A stretch of DNA of 64,000 nt from Hypericum androsaemum (lineage: Eukaryota; Streptophyta; Magnoliopsida; Malpighiales; Hypericaceae), in contig OZ023199.1 in NCBI GenBank assembly GCA_963995505.1, positions 3,467,906 to 3,531,905 of the forward strand. Direction: 5' to 3'. A model generated the notes under the pieces. The model was given only the letters and a program-made list of their open reading frames with translations, did not search any database and was not told the origin of the DNA. Shown piece by piece: positions 36,644-46,377 of this stretch. The translations under genes were made by a program, and so were the position numbers. The first letter of the stretch is position 1. Each line of letters begins with the position of its first letter.

Positions 36644-37733
36644 AGAGATAATTACTGAGAGGACCTTAGGGTATAGTCAAATAGACTCTGAGAACCCTGT
36701 AGTTTTTCTACTGATTGCTGAGCCCTCGTAGTTTGGTTATTATTATACTTTCGGGTCCCTAGCTGACGTCATCAATCAATTTATATATTTTTAAATTTTG
36801 AAATGACTATTATACCCCTGGAATCATCTCCTACCTCCCTTTCAGTGAACTTACAACTTCCCTGGCGACATTTTTGGCAACACATTAAAAATAATTAAGG
36901 ATCGATGCAGCCAATAATTAAGCAAAACCGATTCTTTATTAACTCTAAGCAAAACCCACCAAAGAATCAACTAAGAAATCCATGATTTCCATCAAATTTG
37001 TTCACTGAGAGGTGAGCATCGACAAATTTCTGGGTTCATCGACATCGGTTCATCGATAAATTTCTGGGTTTAAATTGTGTGCTGTTGTTGGGAGGGAGCA
37101 TCCTCAGGAACCCGTCCTCGTCGTCGGCAATGTCGGCTCGGCTTACCAACTCCTGCCTCGGGATATACGGTGCCCTCCTGCCTTCGTCCACCCCACACTC
37201 CAACGCCCTCAAGATGGCCTCCGCCTTCCAGCTGTTCAACGGGATTAGCCCGTTCATGAAGTTCTCCCACTTCACGACCAACCAGGCCATCCATGAGGCG
37301 CGAGAGAGGGAGGACAGGGTCCACATCCTCCCTTCCCAGCCAGGCGGCCCGCCCTACGTCCGCCTTACCGGGCTAGGGAACTCCATGGAGGCCCTCGAGG
37401 CCACCGAAGAGCGCCTGTCCGACTTCGCCCACAAGCTCGGCCTCCCTTTTGAGCGGATTTAGACTTCACCCACATTTTTTGCGACAGGATTAAGATTTGG
37501 AAAGGATTGAGATAGCTTTAGAGGGTCGACGGCGGTGGAGATGGTGTCGCAGCGGTCAGCCAAAGTAATTATTTTTTTTAATTTTTCCAAGGATATTTGA
37601 GTCATTTACTTGAGTTAGGGACCCGAAAGTATAATAATAACCAAACTACAGGGGCCCAGCAATTAGTAGGGAAACTACAGCATCCTCAGAGCCTATTTGA
37701 CTATACATTGGGATCTTCTCAGTAATTATCTCT
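36644..37733. mobile_element. Pack-MULE, about 1.09 kb, carrying a SCARECROW fragment
   Basis: The left end ('agagataattactgagagg', continuing about 128 bp to 'agctgacgtca') recurs inverted at the right end (about 37605-37733), including the shared stretch 'ggttattattatactttcgg'. Long terminal inverted repeats around host gene sequence define a Pack-MULE. The flanks share GTTAAT (36638-36643 and 37735-37740), offset by one base, so the 9-bp target duplication is not cleanly preserved. The GC-rich interior (about 37080-37460) contrasts sharply with the AT-rich ends. Confidence 0.82.
37130..37450 (+). pseudogene. Captured SCARECROW (GRAS-domain) gene fragment with an internal deletion
   Basis: The plus-strand translation contains [50 protein letters not shown] and [13 protein letters not shown]. 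Together these follow the SCR-type GRAS domain from the LHR1 region into the VHIID/LHR2 region. Between VHIL and PSQPGGPP, the roughly 19-residue VHIID core expected in SCR is missing without loss of frame. An open frame of 127 codons (37079-37462) runs through the piece. The C-terminal PFYRE/SAW parts are absent, so this is no GRAS regulator. Confidence 0.88.
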
Positions 37734-38270
37734 GGTTAATATTGTTCTAAAAGTCCAACTTTGCTAATATTTTTCAAATCTGTTCCACATTTTTAATAAC
37801 CATACTATCATATTGAATAACACTAGATGTGGTATTTTTGTTGATTTGAGTATATACAGAGAAATAACTATAATTTATTTATTATTTTTTTGATGTTATA
37901 AATATAGACAAAATAATTTATGATTTATATGTATTTAGTGGCCAAAAAATAAATTTAATCATTTTGAAGATAAAATTGTTAACCTTATGTGATCTCTCTA
38001 AGTGTATGCTTCCTAGAACGCCACATTGACCCGTATGGAATTCTCCACGACCTCTTTCAACGATGTTAGAACTCCCGCTTGAGGTGGCGGTAGAACTCCT
38101 GCGTATCTGGTAGAGTCCCATTTGCCAACAGCTATGTGAGCACAAACGAAGAGAAATAAAATCAATTAATGTGTCTGTCATAGACGTGGCCATTAACGCA
38201 AGCTCAAGAAAGATAAATAATTATAAAAAATTTATGAGTAAAAATATCAATTTAAAAAATTGGGAAAATT
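37734..38270. other. Intergenic AT-rich DNA
   Basis: About 540 bp without a recognisable gene or repeat. Confidence 0.4.
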
Positions 38271-38475
38271 ATTCTCAAGTCCTTCGGGTTTGTTTAAATA
38301 TATTCAAAAATCTTCTGTGTTTGTAAAATACACGCCGACGTCCTTCGTGTTTGATTTATTATAATTTCGAATCCCTTGCGCATATTAGCGACTCTTTTTT
38401 ATATTTTTATTAATGAAATGACCAAAATACCCTTTAAAAAATACTTTTCTTCCTCTAGATTGCTGACGTCATCAT
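38271..38475. mobile_element. Truncated half of a MULE-MITE-like element
   Basis: 'tctcaagtccttcgggttt', 'gaaatgaccaaaataccctt' and 'gctgacgtcatc' occur in the same order and spacing style as in the left arm of the 2461-2848 element. No inverted right arm follows. It appears cut off by the element starting near 38490. Confidence 0.5.
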
Positions 38476-38489
38476 CTTTTTTAACAACT

Positions 38490-40430
38490 TGTTTGGAAAC
38501 CCCTAAGAAATGGGAATTGGAATTCTTTTCCGGACTTTTAAAAAAGTTAGTATGTTTGGAACCAAATTTTATCGGAAAAGAATTCATGTTTTGATTAAAA
38601 CTCAGGATTTGGAATTCCTATTGAAATAGGTCGGATTTCTAGTGACCAAACCAGAATTGGCAGCTAAATTACTATTATACCCCCTCACTTTATTAAAATA
38701 TTACAGAATTACCAAATCTTTATTTCCTTCAACCCTCTTCCTCGACGGTCGCCATTTCTCTTCTCTTACAACAAAATTCGACACTTCAAACGATGTCGAC
38801 CCTCCCCCTTCTAGGCCACCGTCCTCCCCATCTGACAGTTGCTTTCTGTGCAGGCCACCTACCTTGTCAATTGAAGACCTTCTTTTGTAAGTCCCCAACA
38901 CTTTTCTCTCCTTTTTAATGTTAGGGTTAAATTGAATTTTTTTACTTTTGGTTGCTTGAATGGTTTTGTGATGTGGGCTTGTTCGGTCTGGAGTGAGTTT
39001 TTTCGTCTTTGTGGTGTGGAAATTTTTGGTAGGATGACGGTGGATTCTTGGGTTCATGGGTTATTCTTGGTGGGTATTTGTTTTGTTAATTGTGTTCTGT
39101 TAGGTTCCATGGTGAGTTTTCCTCTGTTTATCGCCGCCAACAATCGATAATGTAATACCAAGATTCTGAAGAAGTATACTTTGCCATGAGATTACAGTGA
39201 TTAATGACAGTTTGGAAGAACTAGTCCTTTTTATGGCCTAATCATCCAGTAGTAACTACTTATCAAAAAGATGGAAGCATAGAAAACCAAAGCAAAGAAT
39301 TAAAAAGGGCTCTCATAGCTTGAAGTAGTCCTTTCGGTTGCCTAATCATCTACACAACATATAGTTTTCGGAACTCGCAATCTCTTGTTGAAACGGATCG
39401 ATGGACTTGGTTCAATCTGTACGCATTGCTACTGCTATCTCTTGAGTTGCCTGTTTTAGTTGAATAATTCATTGGTGCCCTCTTTGAGGATTAGGTGTAT
39501 AATTTGTTTGAATACTTGCCAAACCATAGATATAACAAGGGTTGCTTATGTAGGTTGAATGAGGTTAGATAGTACACTTTGTTCTAGTGTAGCTACAATC
39601 TGAGCACTTTTTGTTCTAATGCATTTGGTTATCAACTTGGTTTCTGCTTGTTATCAACCGAGTTCTGCTTTTGAATAGTACTCGTACCTACTTTCTGTTC
39701 TGCTTTTGAGTACTTTTCACCTTGCTTTTATGGTTCATTTCTAGTTGGCAATTGCAGTCTTCTTGTGTTGCTTCAAATTTTCTTATAGGAAGTATGTAAG
39801 TTGTGTTTGTCTTTTGGCGTCGCACATGGGATTAAAGTTTGTTACGCTATTGTTGCAGGAAGAACTGAAAAATACTACCCTTAAGATGGCTGAGCAGAGC
39901 AAAGTCTTGAATACTCCCGGTGCTGAGAAGCAAACCAGAAGAGAATTGTTCGATGCACTTTGGTAGGAACTATAGTATGAGCTCATTCTTTGGCATATTT
40001 TTCAACGCGTGTATTGCAGATTAAGTGGCCGGGAACCTCCATTGTTTCCCCAACCTGATGCTGATGCTCAACCAAAAAAAGAAACCGATAACAAAGGAGC
40101 AGATGAAAGACGAACAAGAAGTGGAGCTGAGAAAGAAAAATCAGATTTAAACACATTGAGTACCTAATAGTAACTTTCTTATGACATTGCCAGATTTTAG
40201 TTTCTAATGTGGTGATTTGTGAATTGTGGGATGATATTAGAGATGGTTTTGTTTGTTGCAAGTTGGTCTAATTATAAGGGTATTTATGTAATATTTCAAA
40301 TCAATTTCCAAAATTTAACTTATGGTTCCAAACAAGAAAACATGAAAGTGATTCCTTTCTATTACCATTAAAAATTAGAAATGGAATTCTTTTCCTGTCA
40401 GAATTGGTTCCAAACAGGCCGTAAAAAATT
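38490..40430. mobile_element. Putative composite DNA transposon with 'tgtttggaacc' ends
   Basis: 'ttgtttggaaacccc' with 'ggaattggaattcttttcc' near 38490-38530, and 'tgtttggaacc' at about 38553, face inverted counterparts at the right side ('tggttccaaacaag' at about 40323 and 'ggaattcttttcctgtcagaattggttccaaacaggcc' near 40384-40422). Doubled ends suggest nested or paired insertions of a PIF/Harbinger- or hAT-like family. No clear target duplication and no transposase were found. Confidence 0.45.
39860..40168 (+). pseudogene. Unidentified gene-like fragment with exon-like pieces
   Basis: After a good acceptor (TTGTTGCAG at about 39859), a frame reads EELKNTTLKMAEQSKV and ends TRRELFDAL before a GTAGG donor-like site. 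After TATTGCAG (about 40020), a second frame reads RLSGREPPLFPQPDADAQP and ends at TAA. The two pieces look like consecutive exons of a hydrophilic protein, but splicing at the visible sites gives a stop at the junction. I do not recognise the family. Confidence 0.35.
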
Positions 40431-41087
40431 CAAAACCACGGTTCAAAAACGTGACTCGTAAAAACAAACTTTTTCCCTTTTTTCTTCGTGGGGTAAACTA
40501 AATTCCCCTTTCACTAATCACAATTCACATGCACGTAGCTTCTCTCTCACGCCGGACCACCCCAACAATGGGCCCCACCACAAACACAAAAATATCACAA
40601 AAAGATCCAACAGCCTTTTTCCACGTCATCACCTGGCGGGCCCCACAATGAAACCCTAAATGCCAGACAAATTCAACCCAAATTCACTTTTCAAAAAAGA
40701 GCCCCCGCCCCGAAAGAAATTCACAACTCCTAACCCCTCCCCGATCGGACAGTCCAGAATAGACCCACGTGTCGGTTCCTCCTAAATCCCACCGTTTGTG
40801 CCAGGTCATGGGTCAGCTTTACGGGCAGGCAGATCTCCCTAACGAACGGTCGAGATCCTGCCCGAGGCCGACGCGGTCAGATCTCGTGGCCTTTAAGAAG
40901 CGGCCATCGGCCTCCTATCTTCTTCGCTATATTCACCCACATCCCCCCTCCCCCTCACCGAAACCCTAATTTCCCCAAATTTTCCCCAAATTAAAAGAGG
41001 GAAATTAAAAGCCCGCCCTTTTCTCATCCCAAGGTGGAGGCGCGTGGAGGCGACGGTCGGCTCCCGATTGATGATTCATAGCCGGAG
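40431..41087 (+). promoter_or_regulatory. Upstream region of the GTE gene with G-box and telo-box motifs
   Basis: The region holds a CACGTG G-box (40766-40771, in the ABRE-like context CCACGTGTC), AAACCCTAA telo-box motifs at 40651-40659 and 40961-40969, and a CACGTCA site at 40622-40628. The last 150 bases are CT- and A-rich, as in a 5' UTR. Motif matches are seen; their use is inferred. Confidence 0.4.
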
Positions 41088-42986
41088 ATGGCGTCGGCGG
41101 TGCTAGCCAACCGGACAACGGAGCCGAATTGGGCGTCGCCGTCGCATCCAAACCCGAACCCGAAGCGAGCCAAGTACATGGGGAAGCTCCCGACTTTATC
41201 TAACCCTAACCCTAAATTCTCCTCGAAGAAGCGGCAGCTCCTCCCGCCCCTCCCTGTCCTTGATATCGGCGATGGGCAAGGCGGCGGGGGGTTCGCCCAG
41301 CCCGCCGCGTCGGATGACGCGTCTTCCATCAACCGGAGATCCATCGACTTCAATTCGGGTGGGTACGTGACGTTCAACGTCACGTCCTGCACGAAGAAGG
41401 AGCTGGCGGAGCTCAAGGCCCGGCTGGTCTCGGAATTGGAGCGGATTCGCCAGCTCAAGAACCGGATCGAGGCCTCGGATCTCCGCCCCTCCAAGAAGAA
41501 GGGTGGCACTAACCTTTCGGGGAACAAGCGTCCCTTCCCGCCTGCTGGTCCCGCGGGTAAGCGTGGGAGTATGAATCCCACGGAGAGGGCGGCCGCTATG
41601 AAGAAATGCGGGCAGATTTTGTCGAAGCTGATGAAGCACAAGTTCGGGTATGTATTTAACTCGCCCGTGGACGTTGTGGGGATGCAGCTTCACGATTACT
41701 ATGACATCATCAAGTGCCCGATGGATTTGGGCGCGGTGAAGTCGAAATTGGCCAAGAATGCCTACGGTTCATCCAAGGAGTTTGCGGCCGATGTGAGGTT
41801 GACTTTTAATAATGCCATGAGGTACAACCCGATAGGTCACGAGGTTTATGCTTTGGCGGAGCAGTTACTCGCAAAGTTTGAGGATTTGTATAAGCCGATC
41901 GGGCAGGAGGAGATGGTGGAGCCTGAGCCGGAAGATGAGGTGGAGGAAGAGGAGGATCTGGTCAGGGAGGTGGAAGCTAGTTCGTGGGATCATGGGCGGG
42001 AAGGAGTTGATGGGGATTTGGGTAGGAAGGATATGGTTGGGTCGGACCCGATTCAGAATCACAACCAGAGTTTGGACAGCAATGTCAGTGCCGGTGCTGT
42101 TCAATCGCCTGTGAGGACACCATCCCCACCAATTAGAGCGCTTGCCGGTGCTGTCCAATTGCCTGTGAGGACACCATCTCCACCGATTAGAGCACCTGCA
42201 GTGAAGCCGCTCAAGCAGCCAAAGCCCAAGGCTAGGGATCCGAATAAGAGAGAGATGAGCTTGGAGGAGAAGCACAAGTTGGGCTTGGGGTTGCAGTGTC
42301 TGCCATCAGAGAAGATGGAGCAAGTGGTAGGGATCATCAAGAAGAGGAATGGGCACTTGACGCAAGATGGAGACGAGATTGAGCTTGATATCGAGGCAGT
42401 GGATACTGAAACTTTGTGGGAGCTTGATCGATTCGTTACTAACTACAAAAAGGCAGCTAGTAAGATGAAGCGGCAAGTCTTGATGGGTATAAACAACAAT
42501 GGTCTCGCTGTGGGAGCAACAAGTGAGGCTGATAAGGTACTAGCTTGTGGTTGTTTGATTTGCTACTGTTCTTTTTACAATGCCGTTGATCTATTGCATC
42601 TCGAGCTTGGAATTTTCTGATTTGGTTTGTGTTTTGGATTATAGGATTTGCCTGCAAGTGAGAGATCAGAAGTTGTCGCAGAAGTGAAGAAGGCTAAGAA
42701 AGGGGATGCATGTGATGAGGATGTAGACATTGGCGATGAGATGCCTATGAGCAGCTTCCCCCCTGTTGAGATTGAGAAGGATAATGGCCATGCTAGCAGT
42801 AGTTCCAGTAGCTCTGGTAGTTCGAGTGATGATTCTTCGTCATCCAGTGGTATGACTGTTGATTCGCCGGAAAGCATCACGACTGCTATGAGTTTTGTGG
42901 CAGGCAATGCTAATATGTCCTGTTATACTGCAGGTTCCGACTCCGGAAGCTCTTCTGGGAGCGACTCTGAGGACGCTCATTCATAG
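41088..42986 (+). CDS. GTE-type bromodomain and NET-domain transcription regulator (GTE7-like)
   Basis: Seen: exon 1, 41088-42536 (483 codons), and exon 2 from 42645 to the stop at 42986. The bromodomain spans about residues 171-270 (KCGQILSKLMKHK; FNSPVDVVGM; PMDLGAVKSKL; MRYNP, with Asn247 as the acetyl-lysine contact). An acidic stretch (277-290) follows. The NET domain spans about 387-456 (MSLEEKHKLGLGLQCLP; IELDIEAVD; LWELDRFVTNY). A Ser-rich acidic tail ends the protein. Known: GTE/BET proteins read acetylated histone H4/H3 and regulate transcription. A likely third exon border exists: donor 42850 and acceptor 42933 enclose 84 bases, so removing them keeps frame (568 residues) and retaining them gives 596. 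Residues about 336-371 hold two adjacent 18-residue copies containing PVRTPSPPIRA. The gene converges on the POL5-like locus. Confidence 0.93.
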
Positions 42987-45900
42987 AGGATGCTCATTCA
43001 TAATGGATGCTCGTTCATAAGGCTTAGGTGGGAGATTGAGAATGTTAGTGGAGGGGGGTGGCTTTAATGGTTGTATTGGAGAATGCTCTTTGAGATTGTT
43101 TTGGATGTGGTTACGGATAAGGTATAAAGAATCATCTCATCTGCTCTTTGGTTGCTTTTGATTGAAACTCCCAGCTCCTCCTGGTGGGTTGTTCTCTTGC
43201 ATATTGATATTGATATTACCAGTTTGTGTTGTACAGGGAGGTCTTCTCGATTGTGTTTGTTTTGCCATTGGGGTGATCGGCGAACAATTGCCGGAGGTTG
43301 AGAATGCTGCATTGCTTTGTTTTGTACAAAAAGAAGATGAGATTTCTAAAGCAAGTTGTAGGTCAGATAGAGAGGTAGGAGTAGTATTGACAAGGTGAAT
43401 TGGCAGGTTAGATTATCGGATTAGAGTTGAGTTAGGTTGTTTAATTACTTTGTACAAATTACAACACTTAATGCATGATCAGTTTTAGCTTCCCCCTGAC
43501 TTCCTCTTCTTTCTTGAATAGGTAAAAAAGATTGATTAATATTGGTCAAAATGGTAAATCCTTTTCTCCCTGGACCTTGCCATCTCAACAACCCGATCCG
43601 ATTCCGGTACAGAACTTTTATTTTCTTCACAAGGCAACAAGGACTGCACTTTAATTGAATGAGTATATGCAGAAGAGAGGTGGAGAAGTGGAAAAATATC
43701 ATAAAGAATCATGTGATTGTTGTTGGAGATCGCCAGGTTTTTTTCATCTGGGTGTGGATGGCTAAAGGGATACTGATTGTTAATTGTGGGACCCATGTGT
43801 TTCTCCACTGAGCTCTGGAACCATATGCTTTTAAGAACAGAAATTGCAGAACCCAGCAATAAGAGGTTGAGGGGGGAAATTTCCAGAAGCCAGAATCTTT
43901 GGACCAGATGGATTAAGCAACCATCACTGTCTGAATTTTCTATTTCTTCGGATCCCGTTTATTGTCATTCCTATTCATGACGAGCATAAAAAATAATTAT
44001 GTTCCGAAAGTGGATGACGTTTCTTGTTCTCATGGGCAAGATATGTGGGGACTCCTTCAACTGCAGATAGGAGGAAACGTGTAATCCCAGTATCTTTTCT
44101 GGCCAAACTGGTAAGAGTCAACCAAGCGAGTCTTGTGGGATTAAGGTTTTCTGATTGGCCCCTTCTAATTGGTCTGTGAGATTAATCCGCTGCTTCCACC
44201 AAGTGGAGAACGAAAAAGTTGGGAAGGTTCCGTTCAAGAGAGAGAAAAATAGGCAGAGAAGGGGAAAAGTACACGGACCAAATAAAGATTGCATAAAATA
44301 ACCATACAGGTGGAACAAAACTGCCTCGGAATCAAAGGTCTTGAAATAGATTTAGTGCATTCATGATAAATTTGCCTGTAATTATGATCTTTATTACCAA
44401 TGAAAAAGATAGTTGTAATGTAACATTCAGCTAATCCACAAAATCGGGTAGTCAAGAGGGGCGTCTTCTAACTAATAGATCAGAGGAGCGCATATATCAC
44501 TTAATTTCTAGCTAGTCCATAAACTGGGTAATCAAGAGGCACGTCCACGAGCCAATAGGCCAGGACGCCAGCCTATCCTAGCCCCCTAGCCTCAAACCGA
44601 AGCACAGTCAAGAGAGACGCACACACACTCACTCATATAAAGTCGTGTATGGGGTCACAATTGTAGCCTCTGTAAAAAAATTCCACCGCCAAAACCTAAT
44701 AGAAAAAAAGGACAACGGGGAAAGAGAGTTTGTGATCCGACCGAGCTCTAATCTAGTGTAATCGACCATGTGACTATTATGAGCGGGAGAAATAAAAGAC
44801 CAAGGCAACGCGACTGTGGTAACTTCCCAATGAAGTTTCCAACAGAAAGATGCCGGTGGGTTGGGTTGCTTTCAATGGCTGCAACCATCCAACTTTTTTT
44901 AGACCATTTTCTTTGTGCAAAAGCCCCTCGCCACCTGAAAACGACCACTCAATAGACTAAAACATGCATCGATCAATAGAGTGGCTCGCCAAATAGGAGT
45001 TAAATCGGTATTAAAAGAACTGAATTCACTTAAGGAGATTTACGCCGTAAAAAATATTATTGAAAGAGCTATCCCTAAAATCGACTCTAATATCAGAACT
45101 AATTAAAAAAAAATCAATAGAGTCGCTCATGAAATGAACCAATTGCCGAACAAAAGAAAGCCTACAGAATATACAATTGTTGTTCCGGCCACAAAAGATG
45201 TACAAAACAAGGAAATATATAACAGATACAATGCAACAGCCAAGGCCAGGAAATCCTTGAAATGTTGCCAACTTCCATCACGTGCACCGGCTTATTTTTT
45301 TTCATAATCACCTAATATTCATACACTCACCAAAGTTCGGGTCTAATGAGATTACAAAGTACAAAATTAGCTACATTTTAGAATTTCAAGTCAAAATCTT
45401 TGGTTAAATAAAAACGGTGTGACGTGCACCGAACTTCTTTAAAACCCCATTAAATAGTTTTATCCTATCCCATCAACCTTTTTTGTGGGTTGGGAAGTTG
45501 TGTGAAGTACTGCCCCTAATTCCGGAGGCTGGCATATTGGTCAATCCTTAGAAAGCGTATGTAGTCGATATTGGATCTAGGAATTAAGGTAAGTTTTTCA
45601 CTTCTTGTCTCATCTCCAATAAAAAAAACAACTAGTTCGACTTGCCAATCAATTTTTGGATGTTGGGCAATAAGGTAATTGTCCAACAAGGAAAGTTCTT
45701 CTCTTCTTGAGCCACCGAGCGTAATAATTTTCCCGATCCATATTTGTTTTACATTTTTACATGAAGAAGATTTGGCGTAGCATGTTCTCTTCAGACCTGA
45801 ACACAAAATGGAACTAGAACATTGAACCCAAGTTTCACCCAACATATGTTTCATTCCTGTTGAGAAACACTTAGAGATCATCCATAAGAGTTAATCTAGG

Positions 45901-46377
45901 CAACTCTTTGACCAGTTCTCCAAGACAATATTAATAGTCCAGGTGCCAGACAGCAACAGGGAGTGTCCAAGTAGAAAATATATCAAAGCCACCAAGAGAA
46001 TTATAAAAAGAGAACAGAGGGAAAGCTAATATTTATTGGAGAAGTATAATGCCAAAGAAATCTGCAATACAATGTCAAAAGTTGAAGGAATTTCAATATT
46101 GAAAAGTGCCTCTCTAAGAAGGGTGAAATTATATTTGGTATTTCATCCATCAGAAACACAAGAAGAAAGATGAGCCAGCAAACCCTCATGGTATCCAACT
46201 ATTTGCAGAAACACCAACTAAACTTCCAAGCTATAAAGCAGGCAAAAACGCCAGTATCTAACACTGAATTTTCCAATTCAGTAAACCAACCATCGCATCA
46301 ACGGGCCGAATATTTTAAGAGAGGCTCCCGACCTCAGTCGAAAGATCAATTGGACGATGAAGAGTCCCGGTGCCAAC
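42987..46377. other. Convergent intergenic region between GTE and the POL5-like locus
   Basis: About 3.4 kb. The first few hundred bases are likely GTE 3' UTR and start with two more copies of the 'ggatgctcattcata' repeat. A roughly 50-bp imperfect duplication ('ccacaaaatcgggtagtcaagagg' / 'ccataaactgggtaatcaagagg') lies at about 44434 and 44516. A 121-codon minus-strand frame at 45516-45881 has no recognisable similarity. No confident gene was found. Confidence 0.4.

Noticed and set aside
36644..37733. A clean 9-bp target duplication around the SCR Pack-MULE
   Set aside because: Only GTTAAT is shared and it is offset by one base; Pack-MULE status rests on the long inverted ends and captured gene, not on the flanks.
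40769..40969. 66-codon frame upstream of GTE as a possible uORF or small gene
   Set aside because: It overlaps the promoter motifs and probable leader; composition follows the GC-rich promoter and there is no homology.
45516..45881. 121-codon minus-strand frame in the GTE-POL5 gap
   Set aside because: No recognisable motif or family, no splice partners and AT-rich context. It could be a retroelement remnant, but this cannot be supported.
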